Of a stretch of 64,000 bases of DNA, positions 42,552-54,760 are shown piece after piece. The position numbers and the translations under genes are program-made. Every line of letters begins with the position of its first letter. The stretch's first letter is position 1. Below the pieces are notes generated by a model. That model ran no database searches. It had not been told where the DNA came from and saw only the letters and a program-made list of their open reading frames with translations. The DNA comes from Hippophae tibetana (lineage: Eukaryota; Streptophyta; Magnoliopsida; Rosales; Elaeagnaceae): contig CM072806.1 of assembly GCA_037013495.1 (NCBI GenBank), positions 31,560,001 to 31,624,000 of the forward strand, in the 5' to 3' direction.

Positions 42552-45160
42552 TTTAAAACAAATTAAGGTAATTAGCCATTATTTTTAAGTCGTTTTTAAA
42601 CAAAAAAAATGATAATAACTTTTAATTCATATTTGAAAAATAATTTTTAACGATTTTGAAAAATAATGAATTGTTTGGTCGTTTTTTTAAAATTATTCTC
42701 AACTTAAATAGAAAAATATAATTGTCATAGTATTTGTAATTGTTTTTGAAAAACATTTTTTAATATAATTTAAACAATTTATTCATATTTTATAATAAAT
42801 AAAACGACAAGTCATATTTTAAATTAAAAAAACAAAATACAATGAAATAACTTCTTTAGTAACTTTTGATTTGTTATTAATTTGATTTTTGTTATTCACT
42901 AATAATAATTTAAATTTTAAAAATATTTTTTATTAAAAGAAAGATAAATAAATAAATAAAAATTAAAGTCTAATCAATTAAAAAAAAAAAAAGAGAAAGC
43001 CGTTGAGCAGCTGGTGCCAGTCACCAAAACACCATAAACAAAACAAAGAATACGTAAATGTCATAAAGTTGCGCTTCGGAAAATTGTACTTCTCGTGTTT
43101 TTCATGCTTTCGAAGATAATGAGAGCATGTATATGTTATTCTCATTTTTTTTAAACGTATTATTTTAAATAACTTAAAAACAATGACAATACTTATTTAT
43201 TTTTAAAAATAATTTTTATTTTTAAATAAAAAAATATATTTAAGTAATGTTGGCAAATAAGTCCCAAGTAATTTTAAAAAAACATGTCGGTGTCACTTAT
43301 TTTTAACCATGTATAAGCTGGGCCGTTTTCTCCTCTCAATCTTCCAAAGCTTTAGATTAATTAATTTTTAATTTTTTTAATTTTGATTGCTTTGAATAAA
43401 AATATATATTTATATCTGTATATATTTATTGTTTTAAGTTGGTCTTTTATATATATATATATATATATATATTAATTTAGGATGATTTATATTATGTTTA
43501 TATATTTTTTACTTGCTTTCGTTCAAAATTTAGTTACCTAGATGTCTTGCCTTGGTGATCTTAAATTTTACAAGATATTATTAAGATTTAATTTTTTATA
43601 AAAAACATTAAATGTATCAATTAAAATAATTAAATACTTGATTCAAATGTAATTATTTTTGGTTTATTAAATTTGATTATTGATATAAATATAAATAAAT
43701 TAGAACAACAACAAGAAGAAGAAACTAAGACTAATGTCTATAGCTGATCTCTAACTTCTCAATTGTTTCTTTGAATCCTCTCTTGTCTATAGTCTTTAAA
43801 TTCTCTATAGATCTAACTTTATTTTCCGTAAATTTTGAGTCTAACCTTGATTACATATTTATGGTATAAGAATTAGTCACAGCCTAATTAGTATTAGGAT
43901 TATAGAAGTCTAAAACAATTAGAATTCTAAGTTAGAAAATATGGAATAAGTGGGATAAAGATGTTAAACTTCTAAAGCTTATGTGCCGAGAGCATGTGTT
44001 GCTACATGTGATAATTTTTGGTTCTATAAAATTACATCGGAGAGGGCATATATACTCATGTGGTGCCCACCTTTATTTTTTCTACTTTTATGTTTGACGT
44101 ATTTGGTAGAAATTTTTACATTTAGATCTTCAATTTTATGAAAATTATGTCACTGATTATGAAAAATTATTCAATATTTTGTCATTTATATATTTTAATG
44201 TTTAAAAGTACTTGAAATACATCAACATATATAGTGATTCTAAAAATATAATTTAAAATATTTAGATAAGAATACAATATTAAAACATAATTTATTCTTT
44301 TAATTTTAATAAATCATAGTATATATGTATTTTGTAAAAGCTTATCAAAATTCAGATAACATTTTAAAAGTGTTGCTATCATTTATGTCGATTGGGTTAT
44401 TAAATGGGTTATATAGATTATGTTAATATCGATATGTGCACGCTTGTATCCTGTTCAAGTCATAGTGCTAGACTCAGGCCATTTTTATTATATAATATTA
44501 TATATACAAATGATTTAGTCTAAAGATTTTTAGGAAGTTTTTTTCTTTTATTTAACATGTGTTAGTACTAATTTAAACTAAAGTTTAATTTTTTTTTTAA
44601 AATTTTCATATATTAATCAAGAAATCCGAATAACTTCTTAAAAAAGTGCCTTTATCTTTTATGTCGATTGGTTTATGAAATGGGTTATATAGATTATGTT
44701 AATATCGATATGGGCACACATCTATCATATTCAAGCCATAAAATATGCGAAGTTGGAATGTGAAAGGTTAAAGTATTAATATAATTAATTATTAATAAAA
44801 AATTAATTATATTATAACATGTGTTTTAATCGGTACTTCAATAGCTTTTGTGATCAAGGAAAAATATAAAAAAAGTTTCCTAAATAATTTAAAATAAGCG
44901 TATATATTTTTAATAATTTATATAAACATATTTAATATATAATAAAAATTAATTAAAATATAACTAATTTTTTCTTCTCTAATTAAAGTTTCAATTCTAA
45001 CATAATAGAGTTATATAACTCTAACATAATAGAGTTATATATTAATTAAGATTATAATTAATGTGCTATATATATGTCATATATTTTTATTATCTAATAC
45101 AAGTTTTAACAAATTTATAAATAAATAAAATTGTATTACATATATTATTATTACTAGTGT
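42549..45160. other. AT-rich intergenic region
   Basis: No gene is supported. It includes a diverged direct repeat of about 80 bp at 44,383-44,462 and 44,656-44,741 (both hold ATGGGTTATATAGATTATG) with about 195 bp between the copies, perhaps a worn element, and a perfect 21-bp-scale repeat near 44,996-45,040 (ACTCTAACATAATAGAG twice). Confidence 0.6.
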
Positions 45161-45470
45161 TGATATGATTCGAATTTAGTAGAGTAACTAGAGAATTCAA
45201 AAAATATTTAGGTAAAATTGTGCAAATTTCACATTAAGATCATATATATAGAATATTACATGTACATAGGGATGCACGTAATAATGTATCAAATGATATA
45301 TTAATAAATACATAAATTAATTTAGGCTTAATCATATTGATGAATCAGGCTGATAGTCGGTTTTCTAAAACTCTAGGATGTTTTTTGAAATATTATAATA
45401 TTGAGCAAACACATTATGAGTCGGAATGATAAAAGGGTCAAGCTCCATGTTGAGCCATATGCTCAAACAT
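45161..45470 (-). repeat. Putative 3' LTR of element D (edges uncertain)
   Basis: It aligns loosely with 54,469-54,760: similar AGAGAATT, TAATAAATACATAAA, GTCGG/GTCGA and AAAGGGT-A-GCTC blocks in the same order. No clean target duplication was found. Confidence 0.45.
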
Positions 45471-45918
45471 AAATTCATCTTACTCTTTCAGCTCGATTCT
45501 TCAACGGGGGTGGAAGAGTAGTAACTGGTTAGTCAAAAATATAAGACACGTCTTAATAAATGTTTGTTAGTTAATTGGAGAGAGAAAATTTGAATCTCTA
45601 TATAAGGAAGAGCCAAGTCATCGTTGGTTTCATTGTTTCCAGGATATCAAACAAAATTTGAACAAGAACGCTTTGTCTTTTCAGCTCATATGTTATAGTT
45701 TCTTTGCTTGCTTGGTAAGATACATAGCTCAGTATTAAGTACTTTTTCTTGGGCTTTAAGAGATTTGTTCTCGCACTTAACAATTTTTTGATTTCTTTTC
45801 AAATCGATTCTTAAATTCAATTTTTCATCTTTTACTTTGAAAAACTAACTTTAAGTAACTCTTATGTCCTCATACCTTATTATTTTGCTTTCTTTTTCGG
45901 TAATATTTTGTAGAAATT

Positions 45919-46951
45919 ATGCATAAAGAGGTATCATCAAGGGCTACTAGTAGGGTAGTTCTACCTTCATGCTCCTTGGGCTCTCCTTCTTGGGAGAGTC
46001 CTCATTACCCAAGCTACTTGGGACAAGAGGAAAGTGAAGAATCAGGCTCCACGGGCACCTTGGGTAAGGAAGAGATATATGAGATTCCTACCACTTCGTC
46101 TCAACCTTAAATAACTTCAACAATTAGGTTGAGTATACCACAAACACAAATATCTGTCCCCAAGGCGTGGAGAAAAAAGTCTAAAAAAAGGGAATTGGAG
46201 AACCTACAGGCCAAGCCAAGGGTTGGGAAGCCAAGGTTAAGATAAGTGGTCTGACTCCAAAAGACAAGGAAAGGCTAAGATGAATTTATGATATTCCCTC
46301 CTCGATTCAAAAAATGATTCCCAACCTAGGTATTCTTGATATTGCACCATCACCTACTAGATAGAAAACCTTTCATGAGAAGGCTTTATGGCTCTGGGTC
46401 AGGTTTCCACTATACCTATTCATTAGAAAATTCCTAATGAGGACATAGCTTACACCAGGAAAATTGATGCCCAACGGATGGAGGTACTTACTTTGCCTTA
46501 TCCTATATGCAGATAGCTCAGGGTGAAGTTGGAAGTGCCCGAGTTCAATGAAACAAATATGTTAAAAGAGAACCCCATTGACACTAGGAGGGTGTATATA
46601 TTAGCTAAATCGAATTAGGGTGTTAATGTAACTCACTCTTAAAATGAGAAGAATTGGAAAAAAGTATTTCTTCTACATAACTAGTAAGTGGGAAACAATT
46701 AACATTGACAAGAGGTTGGTGAGAAGTAATTGGAATGATACAAAAATTGAGATAAGAAAAATGGGTTATTTCATCATGATCTTGAGCTTATAGGAAAAGT
46801 AGAAGTTGGTTAATATTCAGAACTATCGACCCAAGAAAACTTTGTGGATGACATTACTAAATATTCTACATTTTATTACCTATGGGTTAATGAAACCAGG
46901 ATGAATGGAGCCATCAAATAGAATACTTTGCATACGTTGAGCATGATGAAT
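45919..46951 (+). pseudogene. Antisense ORF of element D, 5' part (Transposase_28-like)
   Basis: A short open N-terminus (45919-46110) is Ser- and Pro-rich. Around 46,395-46,510 a frame reads RFPLYLFIRKFL, then LTPGKLMPNGWRYLLCLIL. This resembles the 'putative gypsy type transposon' domain (Pfam Transposase_28), where a proline-rich hydrophobic helix is followed by P-x-Q-L-x-P-N-x-W-R. NWKKVFLLHN near 46,645 fits its downstream block. Tat elements are known to carry such an ORF, antisense and upstream of the 3' LTR; the pol genes here are on the minus strand. Many stops; the function of the family is unknown. Confidence 0.45.
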
Positions 46952-48170
46952 TGCATAATTTGACATAATTTATCACGTCTAAACTTTAAATGAAGATAAG
47001 TTAAAAAAAGAGAAAAAAATGTTAGGCAGGCGGTTATATATATATATATATAAGAGGAGGGCATAGAATAAAAGGAGAATAAAACATAGAAAAGGAAAAA
47101 TATAAAAAAATGAGGCACTGCAAACTAAAACAGAAAAAGAAAGAAAAAGAGGCTGGGAATGAAACAGAAAAGAAAAAAAGTAGCATCGTAAGCTGAAATA
47201 GAATAGAGAAAAAATAGAGGAAAAAGTAGAAAAGAAACTAAGGAAAAATTGAAATAGAAAAACAAACGCTGGAGAAATAGATTTTATGATTCATTTACCT
47301 TTCAATTATTCTTAGAAAAATTATGGTGAATTCATTTATCTTGAATTTAATTTTTAGCATGAACTAAATTTTCTTTATTCTAGGAAAAATATGTAATCTA
47401 ATTCCAAACTATACTTAATTTTTCATATTAATTTGAATTATTTGTATTCATGTTTGTCTGATTTATTATGAGTTTATTATTACTCCTAATTAACTAGTCA
47501 TTAATTAAATGATTTTAATATTGTGATTTTATATCGAAAGAAGGAATTATAGGATAGATCTGAAACATTTCAGCGTAGGTAAATATAAAGATTGAAAGAC
47601 TTATATAAACCTATGTAGTATTAAAATAATTGGTCTTAATGCTTTCTTGCTTTGTTAAATTGCATACTCATGTGTAAATTGATAAACAAGAATGTTTCCA
47701 ATTAACCGTCGAAAGAGGTTTTGGATTTTTTTTTGAAGATTGCTAACAAATAGAGAGAATTAAATTCAATTAGCTAGATGAGTAAAGCATAGTGAAGGAT
47801 TAGGTGAAATCTATTTCCTAGAAGTTTTATTCCTATTGATTTAAGTTTTGGACAACATATTTCTTTTCTTTTGTACATTTTCTTTAAATTGATTTTATTT
47901 TAAATTTCAATTACAACGACCTTAGTGACTTCTCTAAATAAAATTGAGATTAACATAATTTTGGTATTTGTCATAAGTTACCAATCCTTGAGGATGATAC
48001 TCTTCTTATCACTTTACTATAAAACTCTGATACTGTGCACTTGCAGTTTTGCATCGATACTGGGGGAGATTTGAAATTGTTCAGGATGGTAGTGAATGAA
48101 CTTTAACTTCAATTATTTTATTTTTCTTCTTTATCTTGCACTTTAAAGTTTGATACGTCTATTTATTTGT
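46952..48170 (+). repeat. Family-C LTR (46,952 to about 48,054) plus leader fragment
   Basis: The LTR is homologous over its whole length to 26,448-27,628 but in the opposite orientation (shared blocks: ACATAATTTATCAC, TTAGCATGAACTAA, GGTGAAAT). After its end comes CTGGGGGAGATTTG, the remnant of a TTGCCGGGGA-type primer site with the primer's 5' half missing, then about 100 bp of leader. A TATATATATA run lies at about 47,035-47,053. No target duplication was found. Confidence 0.75.
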
Positions 48171-48179
48171 TTAGAAGGT

Positions 48180-48990
48180 ATCATGGTGGTTAAACGTGAT
48201 TCCTTACGAGCTTGTCTCCATAGTAGACTTGAAAAACAAGGGGTGAGCTCCCAAAAGAGTACAGATTCACCCCCAAGGCACGAGCTCCTCTAACAGAAAG
48301 AAGAGGAGTAAAAACTTTGGTAGAGAGATCACTTCTTCTTGACTATGAGGAGCCTACCCTCGTGACTACTTCATAAAATTCCATGGCATTGGTCGAGCCT
48401 TCTCTTACATCACCAGGCCATCAGATTCCTACATATGTAATCTCAAGCCCAAAAACACCTCCTCTACCTATAAGGGACTCAAGAAAGGGAAAAAGAACCA
48501 TTGATGACCTCACCATGGAGGTTGAGGGTGTGGCCCTATGTTGATAACATTTCATTAATGGTGCATGAAAAATAACTCGATGTCATGTGTGAGGATGTTG
48601 ATTCTTTTGTTGTGATCAGTAGACTACTTTATCAAGTAAGTATCACCTCGAGCTTTGAATTTATGGGCCTTTTCTATTTATTGTGTCAAACTTTCTTACC
48701 ACTTTTTAGGTCCAAATTTTTCATGGGCTTAGTATATCCCAGAGTATAGAGAAACTCAAGCATGATCTTAAGGTTGGAAAAGAAAGTCATGCCTCTACTC
48801 ATGCCAATAATGTTGTGCTATTGGTAAAGGAAAATAAGTGGAAGGGTGAGGCCATTGATAAAGAAGAAAAACTATCTAAATTGTGAACGAGCTGAATGAA
48901 AACACAAACTTGAGGTTGGGGTTGATGGTTGCAAATACAAGCTAAACAATGCTAAAGAAGCATTCACTTTTGAACAAGTAAAAGCAATAA
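48180..48990 (+). pseudogene. Antisense ORF of element D, 3' part
   Basis: Frames broken by stops and a possible intron-like gap show Ser/Pro-rich text (48,230-48,300). Later a charged helical segment (about 48,720-48,990, with many Lys, Glu and Leu) could be a coiled coil. This is the usual C-terminal character of Transposase_28-type ORFs. It probably continues the 45,919 ORF across the inserted LTR. The last 60 bases hold a partial duplication of a TTCACTTTTGAACAAG block. Confidence 0.35.
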
Positions 48991-49084
48991 ACATGTATTT
49001 TCACTTTTGAACAAGAAGCATTCACTGTGGTAAGGGCCCCATTATATAAACCCCTATGTATAGAAATGTTATGGACTACTTATC

Positions 49085-50440
49085 CCTATCATTGTGGTTG
49101 GTGGCACATGCAATAAGGGGTGAACCTTTGACATTTATCACATGCTTGGGTATATCTTGTACAATCTGCTAACATTGTTGGCCATTAATAACCTTGTCTC
49201 ATAATTTTTTGGGATAAATTTCTTCCTCTTGAATGGCAATCACATTTTCCTTCATATGCTTCAATATTGTTGGTTACTTGGAAGTCCATTCTTACATCAT
49301 ATTTGAAACAATTTCTGTCATGGTTTATTATAACAATTCTTAGGCCCATACCTTTGAAATTGTGGGCACCATCGAAAAATACTTGCTAGGTTGGAATTTC
49401 TTTCACATCCATGCTACATACTTCACCCTCTACTTCATTGGTAGTGAATTCTGATGATTCATTAAACTCAACAACAAAATATGCTAGTGCTTGAGCTTTT
49501 ATGGAAGTCCTAGACATATACTTGATATAATATTCCTCCAACTCTATTATAATATGTGCCAGTCTTCCTGCTACCTATGGCTTTGTCAACACACTCTTAA
49601 GTAGCTGAGAGGTGAGGACTACCATTGTGTGAGAGCTAAAATAATATCTGAGCTTTCACACTGCCACCATTAGAGCAAAAGCCAATTTATCAATTGTTGG
49701 GTATCTACTTTGGGTATCTGTCAAGATTTGTCTGATGTAGTAGACAAGATTTTGAACCTTGTCTCTTTTTTCTAGGAGTACGACACTACAAGCTTGAGGT
49801 GTAACAACCAAATATAGATACAATTTTTCCATTGGAATGGGGATGACTAGTATAAAAGGCTTGCTTAAGTATTGCTTGATTCCTTAAAAAGCTCCATCAC
49901 AGTCTTTATTCTAGAAAATCAATGTTTTTTCTTAACAAGTTAAAAATTGGTTAGCATTTGTTGTTGCATTTAGAGATGAACCTGTTAAGCACCACAATTA
50001 TTCTGTTTAACTATTGAATTCCCTTAAGGTCAGTAGAAGGCTTCATGTTAACCAAGGCTTGTATTTTATCGAGATTGACCTCAATCCTCTAGGAAGATAT
50101 ATGGTATCCCAAGAACATTCCTAAGGCATCACCTAAAACACATTTTTTAGGACTAGATCTCACGCCATACCTTTACATAACACCAAATACTTCTTTAGAG
50201 TCTTTGAAGTGATCTACATGTTGTGTTTATTAATCACCATGTCATCCATATATGCTTCAATATTCCTCTCCAACTGATCAATAAACATCTTATCAATGAG
50301 ATTTTGATATGTAGATCCTGAATTCTTTAAACCAAAAGGCATTTGAGTGTAGCAGAATATCCCCTTTTCAGTAATAAAAGATGTCTTCGTCTAGTCCTCT
50401 GGGTGTATTTTGATTTAATGATAATATGAATACACATAAT
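49085..50440 (-). pseudogene. Element D reverse transcriptase, RNase H and integrase zinc finger
   Basis: On the minus strand: MPFGLKNSGSTYQNLI and the catalytic YMDD (about 50,238-50,257), then FLGYHIS near 50,100. RNase H blocks include YPTIDKLAFALMV and FFDGAHNFKGMGL near 49,370. A fusion point (about 49,200-49,270) leads to MRQGY and WPTMLADCTRY, then ACDKCQRF, which is the integrase zinc finger. Part of RNase H and the integrase core are deleted. The AYMDDM and KNSGSTYQ wording is typical of Tat/Ogre-like elements. Confidence 0.78.
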
Positions 50441-51239
50441 TTAGATTTGTGAAAGGTACACATATTCAAGGTGAACCACAAGCGATTTTTACTAACACAA
50501 CATTTGATAACCAAGTTGAATAACCTACTTCTCTGATAATCTTTGTCTCTTTAAGTATAGTGATTTGAGTTTTAATCATCACATTTTTTCTCTTGGAAAC
50601 CTTATTTTCCTTTGCTTGATAGGTATAGTACTTGGATCAACATTCAATCTATAAGTTATGATTCCTAGGTTAATGCCAGGTATGTCTGCATGTTTCTATG
50701 CAAAGACATTAGAGTTGGCTATGAAGAAATAAGATACTTGTTATCTAACTTTCGTTATTAAGCTCAACTTTAAAGGACGATTTTCCTCTTCACCTCCAAC
50801 TTGCAAATCTTAAACTCCACTTGAATCGATTGATCCCATTAGGAAACTACCCTTGGGTATTTTTTTTACTAGACCCACATTGTAATTGCTACATTGAAAC
50901 TACCTATTTCATTATAGCATTATAACAACTTCTAGCCTTCTCATAGTCCTCCTTATCTCCTTTATTCCTTCTTCTGTTGGGTATTTAATGACCAGGTGAA
51001 AAGTATACAAAACTCCCCTCATTATATGTATCCATGGCCTATGCAGAATGGTATTGTGATAGGATGAAACATTAATCACCATAAAGTTGGTCATAACTAT
51101 TGACCCAGTGGCCATGATGGGCAATAACATGATCTTGATAGTATATGTAGTGTTGTTATTGAATCCCCCTAAAGGTAGCTCCCTCTTTATTATATCACAC
51201 TCTTTTACACCTAGTGCTTTTATTGTTGTTAGAAAAATA

Positions 51240-52276
51240 AGGTTAATAGAGCTCCACTATCAATCAAGATTCTATAGATATTACACGACCTTATTCATAA
51301 GGTGACTACCAAAGGGTCTTCATGAGGAGTTGGGTCTTCATTATTACTAGAGAAAATGATTGTTGTAGAGGATATCTCCCTATGTAAATTATAAATATGA
51401 GGTGAAACACCTAGGTCTCTGAGTGTATATTTTTTTGTGCATTATTGGAGGTTCCATTGAGCCCAAGTCCTCTGTGTATAGTATGGATGGTCCTTACATT
51501 ATCATCATTAGGTGGTTCTAACCTATTGATTGGTGGAACTAGAAATCTTAGAGTTTCACATTGAGTCTATCAGTCAACTCTTCTATTATTGTTTCCCACG
51601 AGGTTTCAGGTATCCTCTGGACAAAAAATCGTCTATTTTTTTCTCAAATGTATACAATCTTGTGTTTTATGGCCTATATCTTTGTGAAAGGCACACCATT
51701 TGGATGTATCCCTAAGAGGTGCCCCTATTTTTGGTTGCCATTTACTCTCAAAGGTGAACCTCTAAAAGGTGATAGTGACGTACCCCAGTGTCTTCTATTT
51801 ATTAACCATTGACATCCATTTTTGTGACTTGGTGCAAAACATGTGTTTTTGTTGATCATTTTGCCTTGGTATACTTTGTTTGGGCTTATCCTTATTTTTT
51901 TTTATTTTTCTAGTGAAGTTTCTATGATAACCTTGTTCTTTTTATCTAATTTCAACTCCCTTTCTAGCCTTTCCACAATCCTCTTCCATTGTATATGGCA
52001 CGATTTTGGTTAATTTAGCAAATGAATCAAAATTTGTCAATAGATCTAGTCTGAAGGCTATGCCATAGAACTAGGGAAATCCACAATTTTGAACTTTTCT
52101 TCTCTAAACCTTCTCATGTATTCTTCAATTGACTCTCCATTTTCCTGGGTGACTGAAAATAGGTGATAAAATTATTTCCTTAAGGGCTTGCTACTGGCAT
52201 AGTTTGTAATAAACAACTTAGTGAACTGAGAAAAATAACTTATGGTATGGGGTGCTAAGTTATTAAACCATTTTGA
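51240..52276 (-). pseudogene. Element D gag and protease remnants
   Basis: The minus strand near 51,240-51,290 reads RILIDSGALLTL, with the protease Asp-Ser-Gly catalytic motif. At 51,560-51,760 the sequence matches the gag fragment at 12,505-12,774 in nucleotides, with frameshifts. Further gag-like sequence runs to the solo LTR at 52,276. Confidence 0.65.
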
Positions 52277-52673
52277 GCACCTGATGAGTGCTCAAAAAGT
52301 ACTAAAAAAACCATGATTTTATGCACATTAATTGATTAAAAATATATATATTTATATGTTTTATCATATATTTATATAAATTTGTCTTTTTCGGAATCAC
52401 GGGTATTTTTATTATTTTTCAGGTATTTTGGCTTAAAAACGCAACTTAAAAACTCAAAGAGGAATACTGGAAGCAATATATCACAAATATATTAATAAAT
52501 AAATGGGGAAAGGTCAACAAATATGGAAAAATTGGACAAAATGGGTCAAAAAGGACAAAAATGTCAAAAAGGAGAAAATCGTGCCGCCCAGCCGTAGCGC
52601 CCCAGCGCCCAGCTCCGCCCCAAGCTGCGCGTGGTACTGTTCATCCGCGGTACTGTGCAGCCGCCCCCCGTCA

Positions 52674-52700
52674 TGCTGACGTCATCAAATGACGTCAGCA
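52674..52700 (+). promoter_or_regulatory. Perfect CRE/as-1-like palindrome in the solo LTR
   Basis: TGCTGACGTCAT (52,674-52,685) and ATGACGTCAGCA (52,689-52,700) are perfect inverted arms around CAA. Each contains a TGACGTCA or TGACGTCA-like half site of TGA bZIP factors. It lies about 100 bp upstream of the TATA box (52,800-52,807). Confidence 0.7.
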
Positions 52701-54103
52701 ATCACTAATCCACGTTTTTACATTTTTTTAACATTTTTTTAACATTTTTTTAACATTTTTTTAACATTTTTTTCTCTACTTTTTCTCTCCATCCTCACCT
52801 ATAAATACCCCCCTTCCCTTCACTTCAAAACCCACCTTCAAAACCTCCAAATACATTCTTTTCTCTCTTTCTTTCTCTCTTTTCTCTCTTTTTAGTTTTC
52901 TTTAGTTTTTCTTAGTTTTTCTTAGTTTTTAGTTCATTTCTCTTAGTTTTAGAGTTCTTCCCTTTTTGGGAAGAACTAGTTATGTTTATGTAATTTATTA
53001 GCTTTTTGATTCAATAAATGGGAGTGCAAATTCCGCTTGGAGTTTTTCCAGCAACGGGAATAGCGTCGAAGTTCTGTAAGGATTATATTTCTTTACAGTT
53101 ATTTTTATGCTTTATTCTTACATGTTATATTTAATTTGTCTGTGGTTAAATTTAACTGTGCTGGCTGTTTAGTAAACATGATGTAATAATAACGTTGTTA
53201 TGCTTGCGAAATATTAAATAGGTAAAAATCTCTAAAATGGATTGATTTTATTTTTATTCATGATTTTATATTAAGAATGTTAGGGAGAAATATATTATTT
53301 TTCATTACAAACTTAAACCTGAAAATTAGATTTTAAGGTTTAGTTATCCGGTCTGATTTAGAGTAGTGCTCTTTTATTTGATGGTACAATCGCCCGGTAG
53401 TTAGAGTGAAGCTCTATTTCAAAAGTTTTTATAAGAATTATTATCTGAAAATGTATTGACAACATGTTTTCGGTAGTGGTTTTAAAACTTGAAAGTTAGT
53501 ACTCGGATAACTAAATTCTTGGGTTTAATTTGGACACCTTGAATAAAGTTTAAACTGTCTAACCCCACCAAAGGTGGCATTTAAATGGTTCATTTTCAAT
53601 CTCTTAGAAAAAGGAATTAATTTAATTAAGCATATTAGTTATCAACCCCACCCATAGGTGTTAATTGATTTGTTTAGTTAACAAAAAATATCTAACCTCA
53701 CCAAAGGTGGTATTCATACAAAAAAGGGAGAATCAATAAATATCAATTCATATCTTTAAATAACCTAGATAATATGAGCAAGCATAATTAACTCTGTTAT
53801 TATATCCATAAATACTCTGCCATTATAAATGATAAAATTTGCATGAATGTTTATTGAATCTATGTTTATTTTTATGTAAGTAGATTAAAAACACAAAAAC
53901 TCCAAAATATCGTGACAGGATGTTTAGGATTTAATTTCGTTTTTAGAAGTTTGAATAATAAATTAAAAACCACATACATTCCTTCCTTAGATCGACCTTG
54001 GGAGTATACTTATCATTTTCTTCGAAATGATTCGTGCACTTGCGAGAGTTTTATAAATATTAAAACCAAAGTATTGGCAAGAATCAGCGATGCCGGTTTT
54101 CGC

Positions 54104-54249
54104 TCATCAAGTTTTTGGCGCCATTGCCGGGGATTTGGTCATCAAGTTTTTGGCGCCGTTGCCGGGGATTTGGTCATCAAGTTTTTGGCGCCGTTGCCAG
54201 GGATTTGGTCATCAAGTTTTTGGCGCCGTTGCCGGGGATTTGGTCATCA
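54104..54249 (+). repeat. 35-bp LTR-end/primer-site tandem array (four units)
   Basis: Units at 54104-54138, 54139-54173, 54174-54208 and 54209-54243, then TCATCA. Each unit is the last 6 bases of the LTR (TCATCA), the 7-base spacer, the full 18-base tRNA-Asp primer site and TTTGG of leader, with the spacer's last T shared. Units 1 and 3 each have one G to A change in the primer site. Confidence 0.95.
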
Positions 54250-54468
54250 GCACCATCACATAGAGTGGCTACAAAGGTGTTGCCCTATGAAGACATCTAA
54301 TTCGCTAGTCTTAACCTTTCCTCAACTAGCATTCCAACCATGGTGAGTGTGGTTTTCCAAGAGCGTGAGGTGAAGTTTATGTACATGAGGTGTCTCTCTT
54401 ACAACTTAAGATAAATCCTTAAAAATATGATATCAGAAACTAAAGCTCGACCTTGAAATTCTCAATAT

Positions 54469-54760
54469 TGGGATGATACAATTTTAGAGAGAAAAACTAG
54501 ATAAAATTTAGAGAATTTAGGTGTGTAGAAAATTACATATATATGTGTCAATCATATAGGGGATAAACATCACAATGTGTCACAAAGTACATTAATAAAT
54601 ACATAAACTAGTTGGTGGTCGATCTTCTAATACTCAAGGATGTTATGAGTTAGGGAACTTTAAAATTGTAGCTTTTAGGTGCAGGCACATCTTATAATCT
54701 TGAGCAGGTGCATCATGGGTCAGACTATTAAAGGGTGAGGCTCTAGATTGACCCTTATGC
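54469..54760 (-). repeat. Putative 5' LTR of element D (edges uncertain)
   Basis: It lies upstream (minus strand) of gag, next to a region alignable with the primer-site region of element B: AAGGTCGAGCTTTAG here against TAGGTCAAGCTTAAC there. It aligns loosely with 45,161-45,470. Confidence 0.45.

Larger units (their letters stand above)
52277..54254 (+). mobile_element. Athila-A-type solo LTR with GCACC target duplication
   Basis: LTR 52,282-54,109 (TGATGAG...CGCTCATCA) is about 94% similar by eye to the element A LTR but has a much shorter GC block. It is followed by four 35-bp units and a last TCATCA (54,244-54,249). GCACC flanks the whole unit at 52,277-52,281 and 54,250-54,254. So the array belongs to the inserted unit. 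It sits inside gag of element D. Confidence 0.9.

Noticed and set aside
45001-45040. Short repeat ACTCTAACATAATAGAG as a target duplication
   Set aside because: The two copies are adjacent with nothing inserted between them.
54104-54249. CRISPR-like look of the 35-bp array
   Set aside because: Units are contiguous with no spacers, and they match LTR and primer-site sequence in a plant genome.
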